From Meconema thalassinum (lineage: Eukaryota > Arthropoda > Insecta > Orthoptera > Tettigoniidae), in assembly GCA_946902985.2 (NCBI GenBank), contig OX336389.2, positions 280,099,527-280,163,526 of the forward strand: a DNA stretch of 64,000 nt, in the 5' to 3' direction. The position numbers were made by a program, and so were the translations under genes. This document shows, piece after piece, positions 1 to 11,336 of the stretch. Below the pieces are notes generated by a model. The model did not search any database. It was not told the DNA's origin and saw only the letters and a list, made by a program, of their open reading frames with translations. Numbering within the stretch: the stretch's first letter is position 1; each line of letters begins with the position of its first letter.

Positions 1-122
1 CCCTCAGTAGAATTACTGGCACTTCAAAGATCCCCTTCGGGGGGAAAATTTTCGGCACTGCGTCGTCTCTAAAAGCCGCAGTAGTTAAAAGGGTCGTAAA
101 ACCAATAACATTATTATTGACA
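1..122 (+). repeat. SINE-A, 3' part, cut by window start
   Basis: This is the tail half of a tRNA-derived SINE whose fuller copies lie at 24474-24701 and 37560-37785. The shared landmarks are the stretch from the 'ctggcac' motif through 'agatccccttcgggg', the 'gtctctaaaagcc' block, and the closing 'gtagttaaaagg...cgtaaaaccaataaca' run that leads into a short (att)n tail. The tRNA-like head would lie before base 1. It has no coding potential. Confidence 0.85.
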
Positions 123-2011
123 TTATAATCCCAGCACCGCCTAAATAGAACTTGTATCGCTCCATCTTGTATTATCGGTAATTATTTTGACTGTTTTAGA
201 CTGCTGGCTTTATTATTATTTCAGATACCGAGTTCAATGGCTTAGTCATGCTGAAACACCGTATCCCGTGAGATGTTCGAAGTAGAGCAGTATTGGGCAT
301 GATCAGAACATGAAAAGGTGATCGGTTCTTGAGGGAGGGAGAAAGCACGTTCAATTGGCAGGTAAGGGAGGGACAAGCAGAACAAAATCTCTGGCTCAGG
401 AAGACCTCCATGGTGGTTTAGACCAGCCTATGAGGCACTTCTTGCGGACATTGGTTTAGAACGTGCTCCATTGACATATCGCATCTACCATAGAGGATGA
501 CCAGTCCAAAGGAAGGAGATTGGTTATTCTGGACTTGGAACAGCGCTGCGAATCGTGATCTGGAGTCACGACTCACTCCCGGAACTAATGAACCCTGCAT
601 TAGCTTCATTATTTCGACGGAAACAGAAGAACAAGATGACACGGGGTGTCCAATATCCAGCGACAGCTAGCTCCGTCCACACTCCCATTCTCAGTCTATT
701 TTCATCACATGACATCACCTATTGTCCGTGTACATGTGTGTGGTGTGATATGAATAGAAATTAATTGTGAGTTAGCCCTTCTTCCGGCGATCATCACTGT
801 CCATTTCTTTATTTTTACTTGTGCAACATGCTAGCTAGTTCAGGACCTTTCTTGGCAGTATCCAATTTCTCGGAATGATAAAGCATTATAAAAAAGGTTT
901 TGGAGGAACTCAGTACACTAAATTTAACATGGTGGAGCACATATCTTAAGACATTGAAACATGAGAAGCCATTTCTTTAGTGTTGCTTTAGTAATCTATT
1001 AATAGAATCGTTTTTCATTCGGTCAAAACGAGTGCACCCAATTAGATTGGGGAGAGCAACAATTAATTTAAACATCTAGAACCTGAAATAAATATGAATT
1101 ATTTATTGAATTAATACAACAAAGGAAACGCATATTATAGTGCAGAAAGGAGTCAAGTGCGGGCCTGTTATTACAGTAAGGCATTATCTTAAAGATTGCT
1201 GCTTAACTCGTTTCTGTTCTAATATTTCAACCCGTACTTCTTGTACCCTATGTCTAGTTGGCCTAGGACCTACAAACAGCTTCTGTTTCAGGTTTCCATC
1301 AACGTGAAGAATATAAAATATCTCATTTACCTCAAACCTTACCTTGTTGGGTGCAATGGCCTACTACAGCTGCAGAATGTGCTGTAGAGTTAGAAGATGA
1401 ATAAATCAGTGTACTACCAACCAGATAATGTATGGCTTTGAACTTTGGGAATGATCAGGTTAAAGGTGTTATAATGACCATCATTATGATACAGTTTTCT
1501 AACACATAATAGTCAGGGTCGAACATAAAGTCTATTGTTGACTGGCAATTCGGGCTGCATCTCGTCGCCCCTACCAGTGTTCTGGTGCAGAATTGCGAAA
1601 ATAGTTAAATTTTGTGCTGCTTATAAATTGCAGTCACGGGGAGTAATTAGTGAAAAATGATTTCTTTTTCTCCTTAAAACAGTTAGGTCTATCATCATGA
1701 ACTTATTATGCATCTGTATAAGTGTAATGGTGTTGGTGCAATACATTGAGGTTATCAGCTGCAATAGGCGTTGGTGCTTTCAAATTTACCGTAATTTATT
1801 CCGAAACTTATCGTTGAGCGCAATGTGGCCATAAATGATACTATTGCTACCTGAGGAGTTCGGGACAGCCGAAGTTTTCCAAAGTGTTCTGATTATTTTC
1901 CTACGGCGCTACGCGACAAAAGACGACACTATTGGTCTCTACATTTCTAACAGACAATGAGATATAGGCCCTAGGCAGTGTCTTTTATATAACTTACTCC
2001 TCTTTCTAATC
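123..2011. other. No gene seen
   Basis: The ORFs here are short (74 codons or fewer) and resemble no family I recognise. I see no tandem structure or clear transposon ends. Base composition is AT-rich and similar to the other spacers. Confidence 0.5.
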
Positions 2012-2220
2012 TTGGGCGTGGTGGCTCAGCGGTCTAGCTGTATGCCTCTCACCAAGGCGTTCCGGGTTCGATTCCCGGTCAATGCATGTGAGATTTTCGA
2101 AGTGAAATGCCATGTCCTGTGGTTCGGATTCCACGTAAAAAAGGAGGTCCCGTGGCTTATAATCACAAGATTCACGGTCACGTAAAACTACAATCTTCCT
2201 TCCTTTCCTTCCTTCTTTCT
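2012..2220 (+). repeat. SINE-B, tRNA-derived
   Basis: A tRNA-like head carries an RNA polymerase III A box (TGGCTCAGCGG, 2022-2032) and a perfect B box (GGTTCGATTCC, 2065-2075). A non-tRNA body follows ('gtgagattttcgaagtgaaat', then 'aaaaaaggaggtcccgtggc'), ending in a (ttcc)n-like tail at about 2193-2220. A second, 5'-degraded copy of the same body lies at 14435-14590. Transcription by Pol III is inferred from the two boxes only. Confidence 0.85.
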
Positions 2221-2370
2221 AATCATTTTTTAGAAATTTGTTTGTGAATTACATGTGTCAGTGCTGTAGTTAGTTAACAGCCGTTTCCCTATTCATTATT
2301 ATCATTGCGGAAAAATGATCTAAATGTTACGTCCATCATACTGTACTGCTTATCACCCTCAATACTACAA

Positions 2371-2404
2371 CCACCACCACCACCACCACCACCACCACCA
2401 CCAC
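2371..2404. repeat. (CAC)n microsatellite
   Basis: About eleven uninterrupted CAC triplets. Confidence 0.95.
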
Positions 2405-2479
2405 AAAAAGTTATTTTTTTTCTGGTAGTTTAAGTATCATGTGCCAGTTCTGTATTAGTATTCATTATCATCCATAAAA

Positions 2480-2521
2480 CAAATAAATCCACCGGGCGAA
2501 ACCGGGCACTACTGCTAGTAA
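2480..2521. repeat. Dispersed 'cccggtttcgcccgg'-type repeat end
   Basis: Read on the minus strand, this short block has the form 'agcagtagtgcccgg' then 'tttcgcccggtgg'. Similar blocks occur at about 5229-5253 and 60026-60053. I take it to be the conserved end of a dispersed element; the rest of that element is not recognisable here. Confidence 0.35.
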
Positions 2522-2887
2522 TGTTATATAATACACATGTAAATAAACTGTTTTGCATACAATTCGTTTTCATTACAAGACCGTAAATAATTTCTCATTT
2601 TGCTAACTAAATACCGTGTTCTACTTCTTTATTGCCGAAGGGTGTCACGTACAATGTTTCTAAGTTCTTATTTTGCACGATACAAAGAAGTAAATCAAAC
2701 ATAGTTTTTGTAATTACGTTTCAAATAGGCTACATAAACACATTTGTGGTAAGTTTTTCAGAGCCATAAAAAGTATCTGTATGGGATTTTAAGTTTTCCT
2801 TGTTTATCTCAAAATGGCATCTTTTCACTTGCCCGTTTCTGAAATAAACGATTTAATTCTCCAGTCGTGTTCTAGATGGTACAGGTT

Positions 2888-3078
2888 GTAATGGTTTTGT
2901 TGAACTTAAAGAGTGTTACTGTTAATAGTAAAAGCGCTCCACTGTTGGGCGTCATTTGTAATGGGTTGTGAGAGCTTTATGGGGTTCTATTAATAATAAG
3001 AAAAGCGCTCCGCTAGTTGGGCGTTATTTGTAATGGTTTAAAGAACTTACTAAGAAAAATGTTAATAAAAAAAGTTTA
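2888..3078. repeat. Tandem repeat, about 70-72 bp, 2.6 copies
   Basis: Units start with 'gtaatgg' at 2888, 2958 and 3030, giving periods of 70 and 72 bp. Each full unit ends in the block 'aaaagcgctcc...gttgggcgt.attt'. The third copy is partial. No ORF follows the period. Confidence 0.8.
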
Positions 3079-4432
3079 TTATTTAAATAATCGCCCACAT
3101 TTGGGTGATCAAAATGAAACATTTAATTGTGTATTAATCTAATAGTGTATCTGTATTGTTGTCAGCTTCACTAAAAAAGTACATAATGTGTAATATATGT
3201 GTTGCCAGGGCGCCAGATCATTTATATATATCATGATCAAAATAATATATTAAACCTCGGTTAAACAGAGGTAGAGCATCGAAATTCCTATCTCCAGCCA
3301 TAGTGAAACTTACGTAATCTAACCTTACGATAATTAGTTCAGGAGTATGGTGTTGCCTTATAGTAATTTCTAGCTACTAAAGGAAACCAGTCAAATATTT
3401 GAATTTAAAATGAATTTAATATATAAAAACAACAAGTGCAAAAATATAAAATACTAAAGATAATAATAATAATAAATTTAAATTAAAGAATCTACTGAAT
3501 TTACTTGTATTATGGTTCTTGATTGGAAATTGGAGTATACTGAGTTAATTGAATAGAATATATTGAATTTAATAAGCATGATAGCCTTCTGATTTGACTG
3601 GAGTATAACTGTTTACATCGCTCACCGCATTGAAGATCTTTGTAGTTGGATTGTTGCGTAGAGAGTTCCAGGTGGCCCTGATCATCCTCAAAGTAATTAA
3701 TTTATATGTGGATGACGGAATAAATTCCAAAAATCATCCCTGTGACAATAGCCTCGTACACAACCATGTCACAGTTTGATGAGACAGAATGTCTTATCAA
3801 ATTCACATACTTAATAGTCAACTGTCTAGTTTAGAACTGCGTTATAGACTCCATCTCGCTACAAATTCCTTTGCTCCCCTCAGCATCCTTCCCTCTCCTC
3901 CAGCAATTCAATAATAATAATCCATTTGGGCGGCCGTCATATATATAACGTTCCCAGGTAAAGCACGTGTATGACCCCTCTTCAGAAGTCGCTAGGCGAT
4001 ATAAGCTCGCCTTTCACATATCAACAATGACAATACTTCTTTGTAGCATTTCTCGGGAGGTCTAGCCCACCTTTAGTATAAAGTTGCAAAGGACTCATTC
4101 ATCGGCCCAGCATTGTTAGTGGTAAGTCTTCTTAGAATCTTTTCTTAGTATGATTTGTATATTGGTAGAATACTTGATGTGACAGACATAAGTGTCTATT
4201 TATGTCATTTCCAAGAAGCCGCCTTCTGTGAACAACCCTCTTTCTTCTCTTGTTCGAATTTTCTTCAGAAATAATATTCAGTCAAGCGTCAAACTTATTT
4301 CAAGTATAATGTGTATCGCTCCAAATCCTTTCAATTGCCATAATATTCTACATTACCGCATAATAATAGATATAAATATATTAGTTAACATAATAACTAA
4401 TAAAAGGTAAAATGTAAACTTAAAAAATATTG

Positions 4433-4474
<42 letters not shown>

Positions 4475-5985
4475 TATATAAAATTATTTCGTTCTGGTCA
4501 CAAATTGGGACCATCACAAGGTGTCAATAAAAATGTCTTATAATCTCGACTTATCTAGCCGTTCACATAGGTACTGACTAGTACAGCCATCACAATAAAA
4601 CAGATTATCACATGAATTTCACACGCACACAAGTAGATGGGGCTACTTGACCATAATGTGGTAAAGCCCCTAAATGAATCAATAACAACAACAAGGAAGT
4701 TTTGGGAACCTGTGTGAAAAATGAAATACTGTAGTACAGAGCTTTTGTCGTTGTAATGTTCATGAATTACTGATGTCACGCGTATGGGTTTTCAGATACC
4801 TTGAGCTCGCAGCCTACAGAATGAATTACTAAGAATATTGTTACAACGAATCATCCCTCCTGCGGCGCTCACAAGCGACCGATCGTGACAAATGAGCATT
4901 CAAATGAAAGAGAATAGACATTAGTAGTGACTTATTGCACTATAATTTCATAAATATCTATAATTTCTTTAAAAAATGGCTTTAAAAAATTGTACGAAGT
5001 GTGCGATTTGTAAACACTGTTGATGTAGGAAAATAGGCTCCATAATTGCTGTCAACGGGCCGCTGTAACGCCTGTTTCATGTCATATTATCATTCTGAGG
5101 TCTTTCCTTTATCCTGAAATGTAAATAGTATTCTATAATCATTTGGTTGAAATAAAAACATTACCTTTCTCCTTAAGTGTCTCATTATAAATATATTGGG
5201 GAAAGTGTGGTTTATGAACATGCGAGATTTCTCGCACGGGTCAGCTAGTCAATTCTAAATATTAAAAATTATAGTACTAATTTTTATAGTAGATTATTCA
5301 AAAATTTACAGATGTCGTTCATGCTAGTGTCTAAATATTATAAGCCATTACGCATGGCCTTTTGATCACGTATTTACATACTTACATGAATTGCAGTCCC
5401 ATAGCAAATTGTGGGTGACATGGGTATTTGTTTCTGAAGCGCGTGAACTTTCGATACTGTGTTTGACAAGAAACCTTAGCATTGTTTACCGGTATAATGA
5501 CTTAGATATGCTGGCACCAATATTCTAGTTCATGTCTTATAAATGATTGATAGTATGCAGTACAACTTCAAGAATGGTTTTTATTCCTTACCTATCTATT
5601 AAGGAGGTCGTAGTAATAGCGATTCAATCGGTATGGTGAACACCCTATTCTGGCACTGTACACGATTCTTACAATTCGTTCTTTAAAGTAGCATTAATGT
5701 AGTAAATATGGCGTGAGCATGGATTTCCTAAATAAGGAATTGCTGAACCAGACACATGCTAATCTTTAGTGAAAGCCTATTCATAATTTATATAAACTAT
5801 TTGATCATTACGGAACTGGATCTTGAGAAATGTAGTAACCTATGGTGAAAGGGTTCTAGAATTAAAATTTACTGCAGTATAACTTTTCTTATGCTGTGTT
5901 CACTAATACATATTATGATCATTGAAATATTAGAACCATTTTTTCAGTGTTGCCTACCTCTATTAAAGAAAGCTTTTCAGTCGGT
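3079..5985. other. No gene seen; one (AAT)n tract
   Basis: The only clear structure is a microsatellite at 4432-4471 (about thirteen AAT units). A block at 4610-4690 ('agtagatggggctact' ... 'aagcccct') resembles the 3' end of SINE-D copies and is probably a degraded fragment. A repeat end with 'tcgcacgggtcagctag' lies at 5229-5253. The 60-75 codon ORFs look like chance. Confidence 0.45.
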
Positions 5986-5997
5986 CAACACAAATTG

Positions 5998-6732
5998 AAT
6001 GAGTTTTTGAATGGTATGGACTCCGTCTTGAGGAAAGAATTCATGATGAAAATTAATAAATGTAAAACGAAAATATTGGAATGCAGCCGAAATAAATCAG
6101 AAACCTCTATGGACATCTAATTGGCAGGTGTAAAACTAAAGGAAGCAGGAGACTTCTGTTACTTAGGAAGCAAAATAACCAGTGATGGACGAAGCAAAGA
6201 GGATATCAAAAGTAGGTTAGCTCAGGCAATGAAAGCATTTCTACAGAAAAGGAATCTGTTGACATCGAATATAGATTTAGGTATTAGGAAGTCATTTTTG
6301 GAGGCCTTTGTCTGGAGCGTGGCACTATATGGAAGTGAAACTTGGACTGTTGGAGCAGCAGAAAAGTGGAGAATTGAAGCGTTTGGAATGTGGTGTTACA
6401 GGAGATTGATGAAGAACAGATGGGAGGATAGGGTTACAAACGAAGAGGTATTAAGACTAGTAGGAGAAGAGAAATGTTTCTGGTGACTGCTAATGAAGAG
6501 GAGAGATAGGTTGGTAGGACACATACTAAGACACCCAGGAATAGCAAGCATAGTTATGGAAGGAAGGGTCGAGGACAAGAACTCTAGGGGTAGACCAAGG
6601 TTAGAATATGTTAAACAGATTGCCTCGGATGTAGGGTGTGGTAGCTATGTAGAGATGAAACGATTAGCTCAGGACAGGGAGGTATGGAGCGCTGCATCAA
6701 ACCAGTCAAAAGACTGAAGACTCAAACAACAA
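5998..6732 (+). pseudogene. 5'-truncated LINE, C-terminal part of reverse transcriptase ORF
   Basis: Reading frames across 6010-6717 give the C-terminal part of a non-LTR retrotransposon ORF2: the run YLGSKITSDGRSKEDIKSRL, then LYGSETWT, then RRDRLVGHILRHPGI and GRPRLEYVKQI. These are typical of the region after the RT active site. A stop at about 6118-6120 and another at 6484-6486 break the frame, so it is dead. It ends in a (caa)n tail. The 12-mer caacacaaattg occurs at 5986-5997 and again at 6733-6744, so this is a bona fide 5'-truncated insertion with target duplication. An RTE-like assignment is likely but not certain. A second copy is at 21513-22285, minus strand. Confidence 0.85.
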
Positions 6733-6756
6733 CAACACAAATTGTGCCCAATTATA

Positions 6757-7553
6757 CAGGGTGATTCTTTTGCTGGAGCGGGACGGGCAACCGGCTGCCG
6801 GGCGCGCGCGCGCCTTCCACCAGCCAACCGAGCTCGCACCGCGGATTGTGCGCAGGTGGAAACCGTAACAAAGTACAGTAATTAATGGTAGATTCACCAG
6901 AAAATCTTGACTAAATAATTTATATTTTCACAGAAGATGCTGAAAATGTTCTCCTTTAACGAACAGACAGGCGTTGTACCGTGTACATAAATTAGCGTTT
7001 ACACGTTGTAATTCCCTTTCTGTTGTGAGGGATATCTGCTGCCGTATATTGTTCTCCATCTCCAATAGAGTGCGGGTAATTGATCTGTACACATTGAATG
7101 TTAAATTAACCCACAATTGAACAACAAACGGGCTTGGGTCCGTGTTTCGATTAATTACAGTAAACCCGCAGAGGGGTACAGGAGTAGCGACATAATGTAA
7201 CGATGTCTGTTTGTCAGCTGAAAGAGAACATTTTTATTATCTTCTGTGAAAAGATAAGTTCTAACCTTTAACTGGTGACGTGAGGTCATCCAGATTCCTA
7301 AGAAATAAAGAAACATCTGTGCTTCTTTTAATAAATCTTGCAGCTGTTGTTCATGCTACCTTCTTATCTGTGCGCTGACACTACACACCCTCGTTGATGA
7401 CAGTTTAGTGACTTAAATGACTTTAATGACCCTGGTTAGCTCGCCTTCGCCTCGCGCAACCCCGCGGCTCAAGTCAGTTGGCTGGCGGAAGGCGCGCGCG
7501 CCCGGCAGCCGGTCACCGGTCGCCGGTCCCGCTCCAGCAAAAGAATCTCACTG
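6757..7553. mobile_element. MITE with about 80-bp GC-rich terminal inverted repeats, TA target
   Basis: The left end CAGGGTGATTCTTTTGCTGG and the right end, read in reverse complement (CAGTGAGATTCTTTTGCTGG), are near identical. The similarity continues through 'agcgggac', the 'ggctgccgggcgcgcgcgcg' block and 'ccttcc.ccagccaac', about 80 bp per arm. TA dinucleotides flank both ends (6755-6756 and 7554-7555), which suits Tc1/mariner-type mobilisation. The 797-bp interior has no recognisable transposase. It sits 12 bp downstream of the LINE's target duplication. Confidence 0.8.
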
Positions 7554-7555
7554 TA

Positions 7556-8464
7556 TTAGAAGGGAAAAAGGTATTTATGAACCCTAACCTGAAAGAAATT
7601 TTAAGAAATATTACATTTTAAGGTATTTTTCACAAAATAACAAAATAGCAAAATTGTACATAAAAGCGTGTTATTTTATGATACATATCTTATGTAATAT
7701 TTCCTTCAGGTTAGGACATATAAATACTTGTTTTTCCGCCTCATATAATTGACCGACTGGAAAGGTTTCTTTAACAATATGATGAGCTATTATTTTAATT
7801 CGTATAATTGAATCGGTTGGATCTGAAACGTATTATGTCAAAAATGGTCAGTTTTTAAAGAATTTGTTCTGTGAAGTATTGACCCAAGGGCCATGGAATG
7901 GCATAGGAAAGAATTAAGTCAGCCTTTTGTTTAAGCTAGAAATCTACATGCTACATGTAATGCGATCAGTGGAGAAAAGCATTAAGTCAATGACTTGCTG
8001 CCTGTCAGCACCGTATGTAATGTTGGCCGCACTGCAAGATTCCCGCGTGTTACAGTGTTATTGTAATTTACATTTGTACAGGGTTTAGGTGGTGTTTATG
8101 TTCCAAATCCATTTTAAAATAAAATTTCTTGTGAAATATTAATTCTGGATGACCCTATGCCGCACTAAACTGACCGACCACGGAACTGAAAGGCATTAAG
8201 TCGCGTTTCCAAAATTGATTTGAAAAATATGTTTATTAATTTAATATTGATATTCTGCTAACACAAATATAACCTGAATAGTTGTCTCACAGCATAGATG
8301 ACTATTATAGTGTGTTTGTCAAGTTCTGTGCTATCAATGACGTTTTATCTGTCTCCTGAAACGTAGTGAAAATTGACTTAATATTTTTCGGCTCCGGCCG
8401 ATTCAATTATTTAATAGATTTAAGCCTATTCCATATTATTGTACTGTAATATATATATTTTTTG
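7556..8464. other. No gene seen
   Basis: AT-rich spacer. I recognise no ORF, tandem repeat or element ends. Confidence 0.5.
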
Positions 8465-8775
8465 TCGTGTGGCCTCCTGAGAGGCCGAGTGCAGGTCTTT
8501 CTAGTCGACGCCCGTGGGCGACCTGCGCGTCGGGATGAGAGATGGAATGCATGTAGATGAACGAAACTGGGCTAGGATGGGGAAGGAAGCAGCCGTGGCC
8601 TGTCAGAAGGTACCATCCCAGCATTTCCCTGGTGTTGAAAATGGGAAACCACGGAAAACCATTTCAAGGACGGCCGACGGTGGGGCTCAAACCCACGCGT
8701 CTACCGAGTCAGCAGTGAGCTTGGCCCCATGATCTACCGCTGCGCTTTAGCCAGCGTAGCCACTGCTGTCGGTAC
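8465..8775 (-). repeat. SINE-D head joined to SINE-E-like 3' end
   Basis: Read on the minus strand, the head contains an A-box-like segment and a B-box-like 'gggtttgagccccacc'. Next comes the body common to SINE-D copies (complement of 'cggccgtggcc' and 'gggaaaccacggaaaacca'). The 3' end has the block 'cgcccgtgggcg...tctttctag...ggcctcctgagaggcc', which is also the 3' end of the SINE at 40000-40234. The element is therefore a mosaic of two related SINE bodies. Confidence 0.7.
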
Positions 8776-9296
8776 TGTAATATTAACAACTCTAATCAGT
8801 AGTGTGTATTGAGTACAGTGTATATATGCTTGCTAGGTAACTAACCCGCCATTCTTTGTCTGACGAACCCAGTTGTTTGAATTCTGCAACTTTCTCTTTG
8901 TCTGTCAGGGAACAGTCGAAAATCATTATTATTGTACACCTTCTTTCTTAGTTTAGAATCTCTCAAGTTGCTCTATTTTGTTTACATCCTCCAAAATGTG
9001 AAAGTCTTAATGCTCGCCTAAAGAAAGCTTTTGTCGACGTATTTCAACTCAGTAGCCACCCAGTTCTGTGTGACGTTAAGGTTTGTCAGTCGCTGAGGCA
9101 ATAATGATGTAAGCTCCATTCAGACGTGTGTTTATTTTATGAGTACACAAGGTTGAATTGTGTTTAGTTGAGATTGTTATCTGTGAGTCCATCAGTGGTC
9201 AAATCTTTAAAGAACCGAGTGAAGGCACACTAAGGGCTGATTTCACCGACTCTTTATTAATGATTAGTTAGTTAATTCCCAGTTAACTTAAATACG

Positions 9297-9366
9297 AGAG
9301 GAAGAGACTCCCTAGGCCTTGGATACCCTAATACCATCGGGGTCGGAAGAGAACAAGACTTGATCG
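9297..9366. repeat. Fragment of repeat F
   Basis: About 65 bases ('gaagagactccctaggcctt' ... 'ggggtcggaagagaacaaga' ... 'cttgatc') match 11887-11951 almost exactly. The matching copy is the internal part of a longer repeat at 11337-12060. No ORF. Confidence 0.85.
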
Positions 9367-9446
9367 TTGTTATCGTCGATGCATTTTACGAGGCCATTCG
9401 GGTTCGCAATTACTTAAATACGCTTTACGGCTCTCCAGCATGCGTG

Positions 9447-10208
9447 CAGGCGCGGATCTAGAGTTTGGTTCTGGGGGGGGGGGGGGGGTCAGAGAATCGA
9501 TCTAGAGTTTGGCTTTAGGGGGGGGGGGGTCAGAGAATCGAAATTGTTAAGAAAAATGGTATCACTAAAAACGCAATCACAAAATAACCAAACGTACAAA
9601 ACCAGACCAATTTTTTTGCAAGCTTCATGGATAGAAATTTAATGCGTTTAGCGCACCAAAAATATTCGTACAAATTGCAACGGCGTGTTTTGCGACTTTT
9701 ACATCGAGCTTCGAGAAAAGGATCAAGGTACGTTACAGTTTCGGCAAGTCGAGTTGATACCGACAAAGGGAGAAAGTCACAGCTTAAATTGCCAACCAAG
9801 CTTGCAGTTTGGACGTCGGCAAAAATTTTTGTTGCGAAAAAAGCCCCAGTTTCCTATCCGTGCATTGCTGCACATTCATCGTGATATCACTATAAACATC
9901 GATTCGGTAATCACAAGGTTTGCTAAACAAAATAGACGAGTTGATTTTGTTGTATAACTAATAGTTTTTATACAAGAGGTTTGAAGTTGTAAATATGTAC
10001 AGTTGTAACAGAACATAATAATTCCAATAAAGATAATTCAGTATTGAATAAAATGAAAAAAAAAACTGTTTTTCAGTTAAAATTCGTTAAGTTTTACTTG
10101 TCTGGTAATTGTGTTTTCGTTTTTTGAGTTTGCAAAAAAATTTGGTCTCCGTTTGGGGGGGGGGGGGTCATGACCCCCGTGACCCCCCCCCCCTTGAATC
10201 CGCGCCTG
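9447..10208 (+). mobile_element. Internally deleted hAT transposon
   Basis: The ends are CAGGCGCGGAT at 9447 and its inverted copy at 10198-10208. The 8-bp sequence catgcgtg flanks both sides exactly (9439-9446 and 10209-10216), the duplication length expected for hAT elements. Both subterminal zones hold very long G or C runs: 15 G at 9474-9488, 12 G at about 9528-9539, and opposing G13 and C11 runs near 10155-10193. A segment with 'gatctagagtttgg' is tandemly duplicated near the left end. Only 762 bp long, it keeps just the C-terminal end of the transposase and cannot be autonomous. Confidence 0.9.
9685..9957 (+). pseudogene. hAT transposase C-terminal remnant
   Basis: The last 30 or so residues of this 90-residue frame read HIHRDITINIDSVITRFAKQ, then NRRVDFV. 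This matches the extreme C-terminus after the hAT dimerisation domain in transposases of the zinc-finger MYM/52-kDa-repressor-like group. The preceding 60 residues are unlike it, so the deletion breakpoint probably lies near 9860. An AATAAA follows at about 10026. The protein is not functional. Confidence 0.75.
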
Positions 10209-10216
10209 CATGCGTG

Positions 10217-11336
10217 AGATAAGTTTGTAGATCTCCGGCCGGTTGTCTAGGTGGAGAAGAGTGAACTTATCCACACCCGTTTGTTGCTTGGATAATTGTT
10301 TGAGAATCTACTTATTTCGGTCCTCTCGAGTTCTCCTCGCGCTGAGTTATTACTATATTCCAAAAGAATTGAAGACGTTGAGAATATGTTTGTTTATTGG
10401 TTACCAATACTTTAAGTACTTTAAATATATTTACATTTATGCGAAGCCTGACTTGCTTGCCGTGTGGCAGAGCATACACAGTGTCTACATAGTAGATGAT
10501 ATGTTACTAAGAGAGAATGTCTCCTGGAGAGACATCTCACACAAAGCGATATGTCACAAGAGGAGTCTGTCTTATACAGACAGCTCCCTAGCAGTGACCA
10601 CTTGGTCTAAAGATGTCAGAATGAAGAGGTCGAGAGCGGCCTTTACATCAGTATATGAACATTAGATTTCTCTGGAGGGAGAAAACTAGCACAAGCAGAG
10701 ATTCACCATAGTATCTCTGGTGGTAAGAGGGGGTGATAGCCAATCAGAGCATAAGCGTTAGGGCTATGGCAGGGCGTGACTTTACTGTTGTTGTTCATTC
10801 TGACAGGAGCCTCAATACTAGGAATTATTATGAGAAAGGAAAAAAAAATATATGTCCTTTCGAAAGTTGGCGACTGTCTGGGGAGATAGGTATGTGTTTA
10901 CTACGACCTAGCTCCCAGTTTAATACTTCTGAGAAATAACAAGTGGAACTATGTTCCTTATAATGCTGCATGTTTACAAGAGAGTGCTTTTAACTAATAC
11001 ATGTCTTACCCGTGGGCGAATGCGGGATTGAGCCATATCCCAACTTCCTTGTGAAGAATATTCACTGGGGACTTCATAGAAGGTTTCTTATGTGAATGAT
11101 AATAATAATGAAATTATTATTTAAAACCCGAAATTAGTGGTTGACACGTCTCGGTCATGGCTGGTAAGGGTGTCGCTGGGCAGCGTACATGACTCGTGGA
11201 CTCGGTTTCATCCTGGAGAAACATGGAGGACAGATCAAGAATAGTTGTTTACGATGCTTCCTTGAGATTTTCTGGAACATAATTACAGTATAAAGGAAAT
11301 ACAAAACCTTATTCACGGCAAAACGCCTGAAAATGA
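10217..11336. other. No convincing gene
   Basis: A 140-codon ORF at 10243-10665 is the longest frame. It shows no recognisable domain, no signal peptide and no neighbouring splice pattern, and I treat it as chance. A tRNA-like segment around 11160-11220 may be a SINE relic. Confidence 0.4.

Noticed and set aside
10243..10665. 140-codon ORF as a gene
   Set aside because: No recognisable domain, no supporting context; expected length by chance in 64 kb on six frames.
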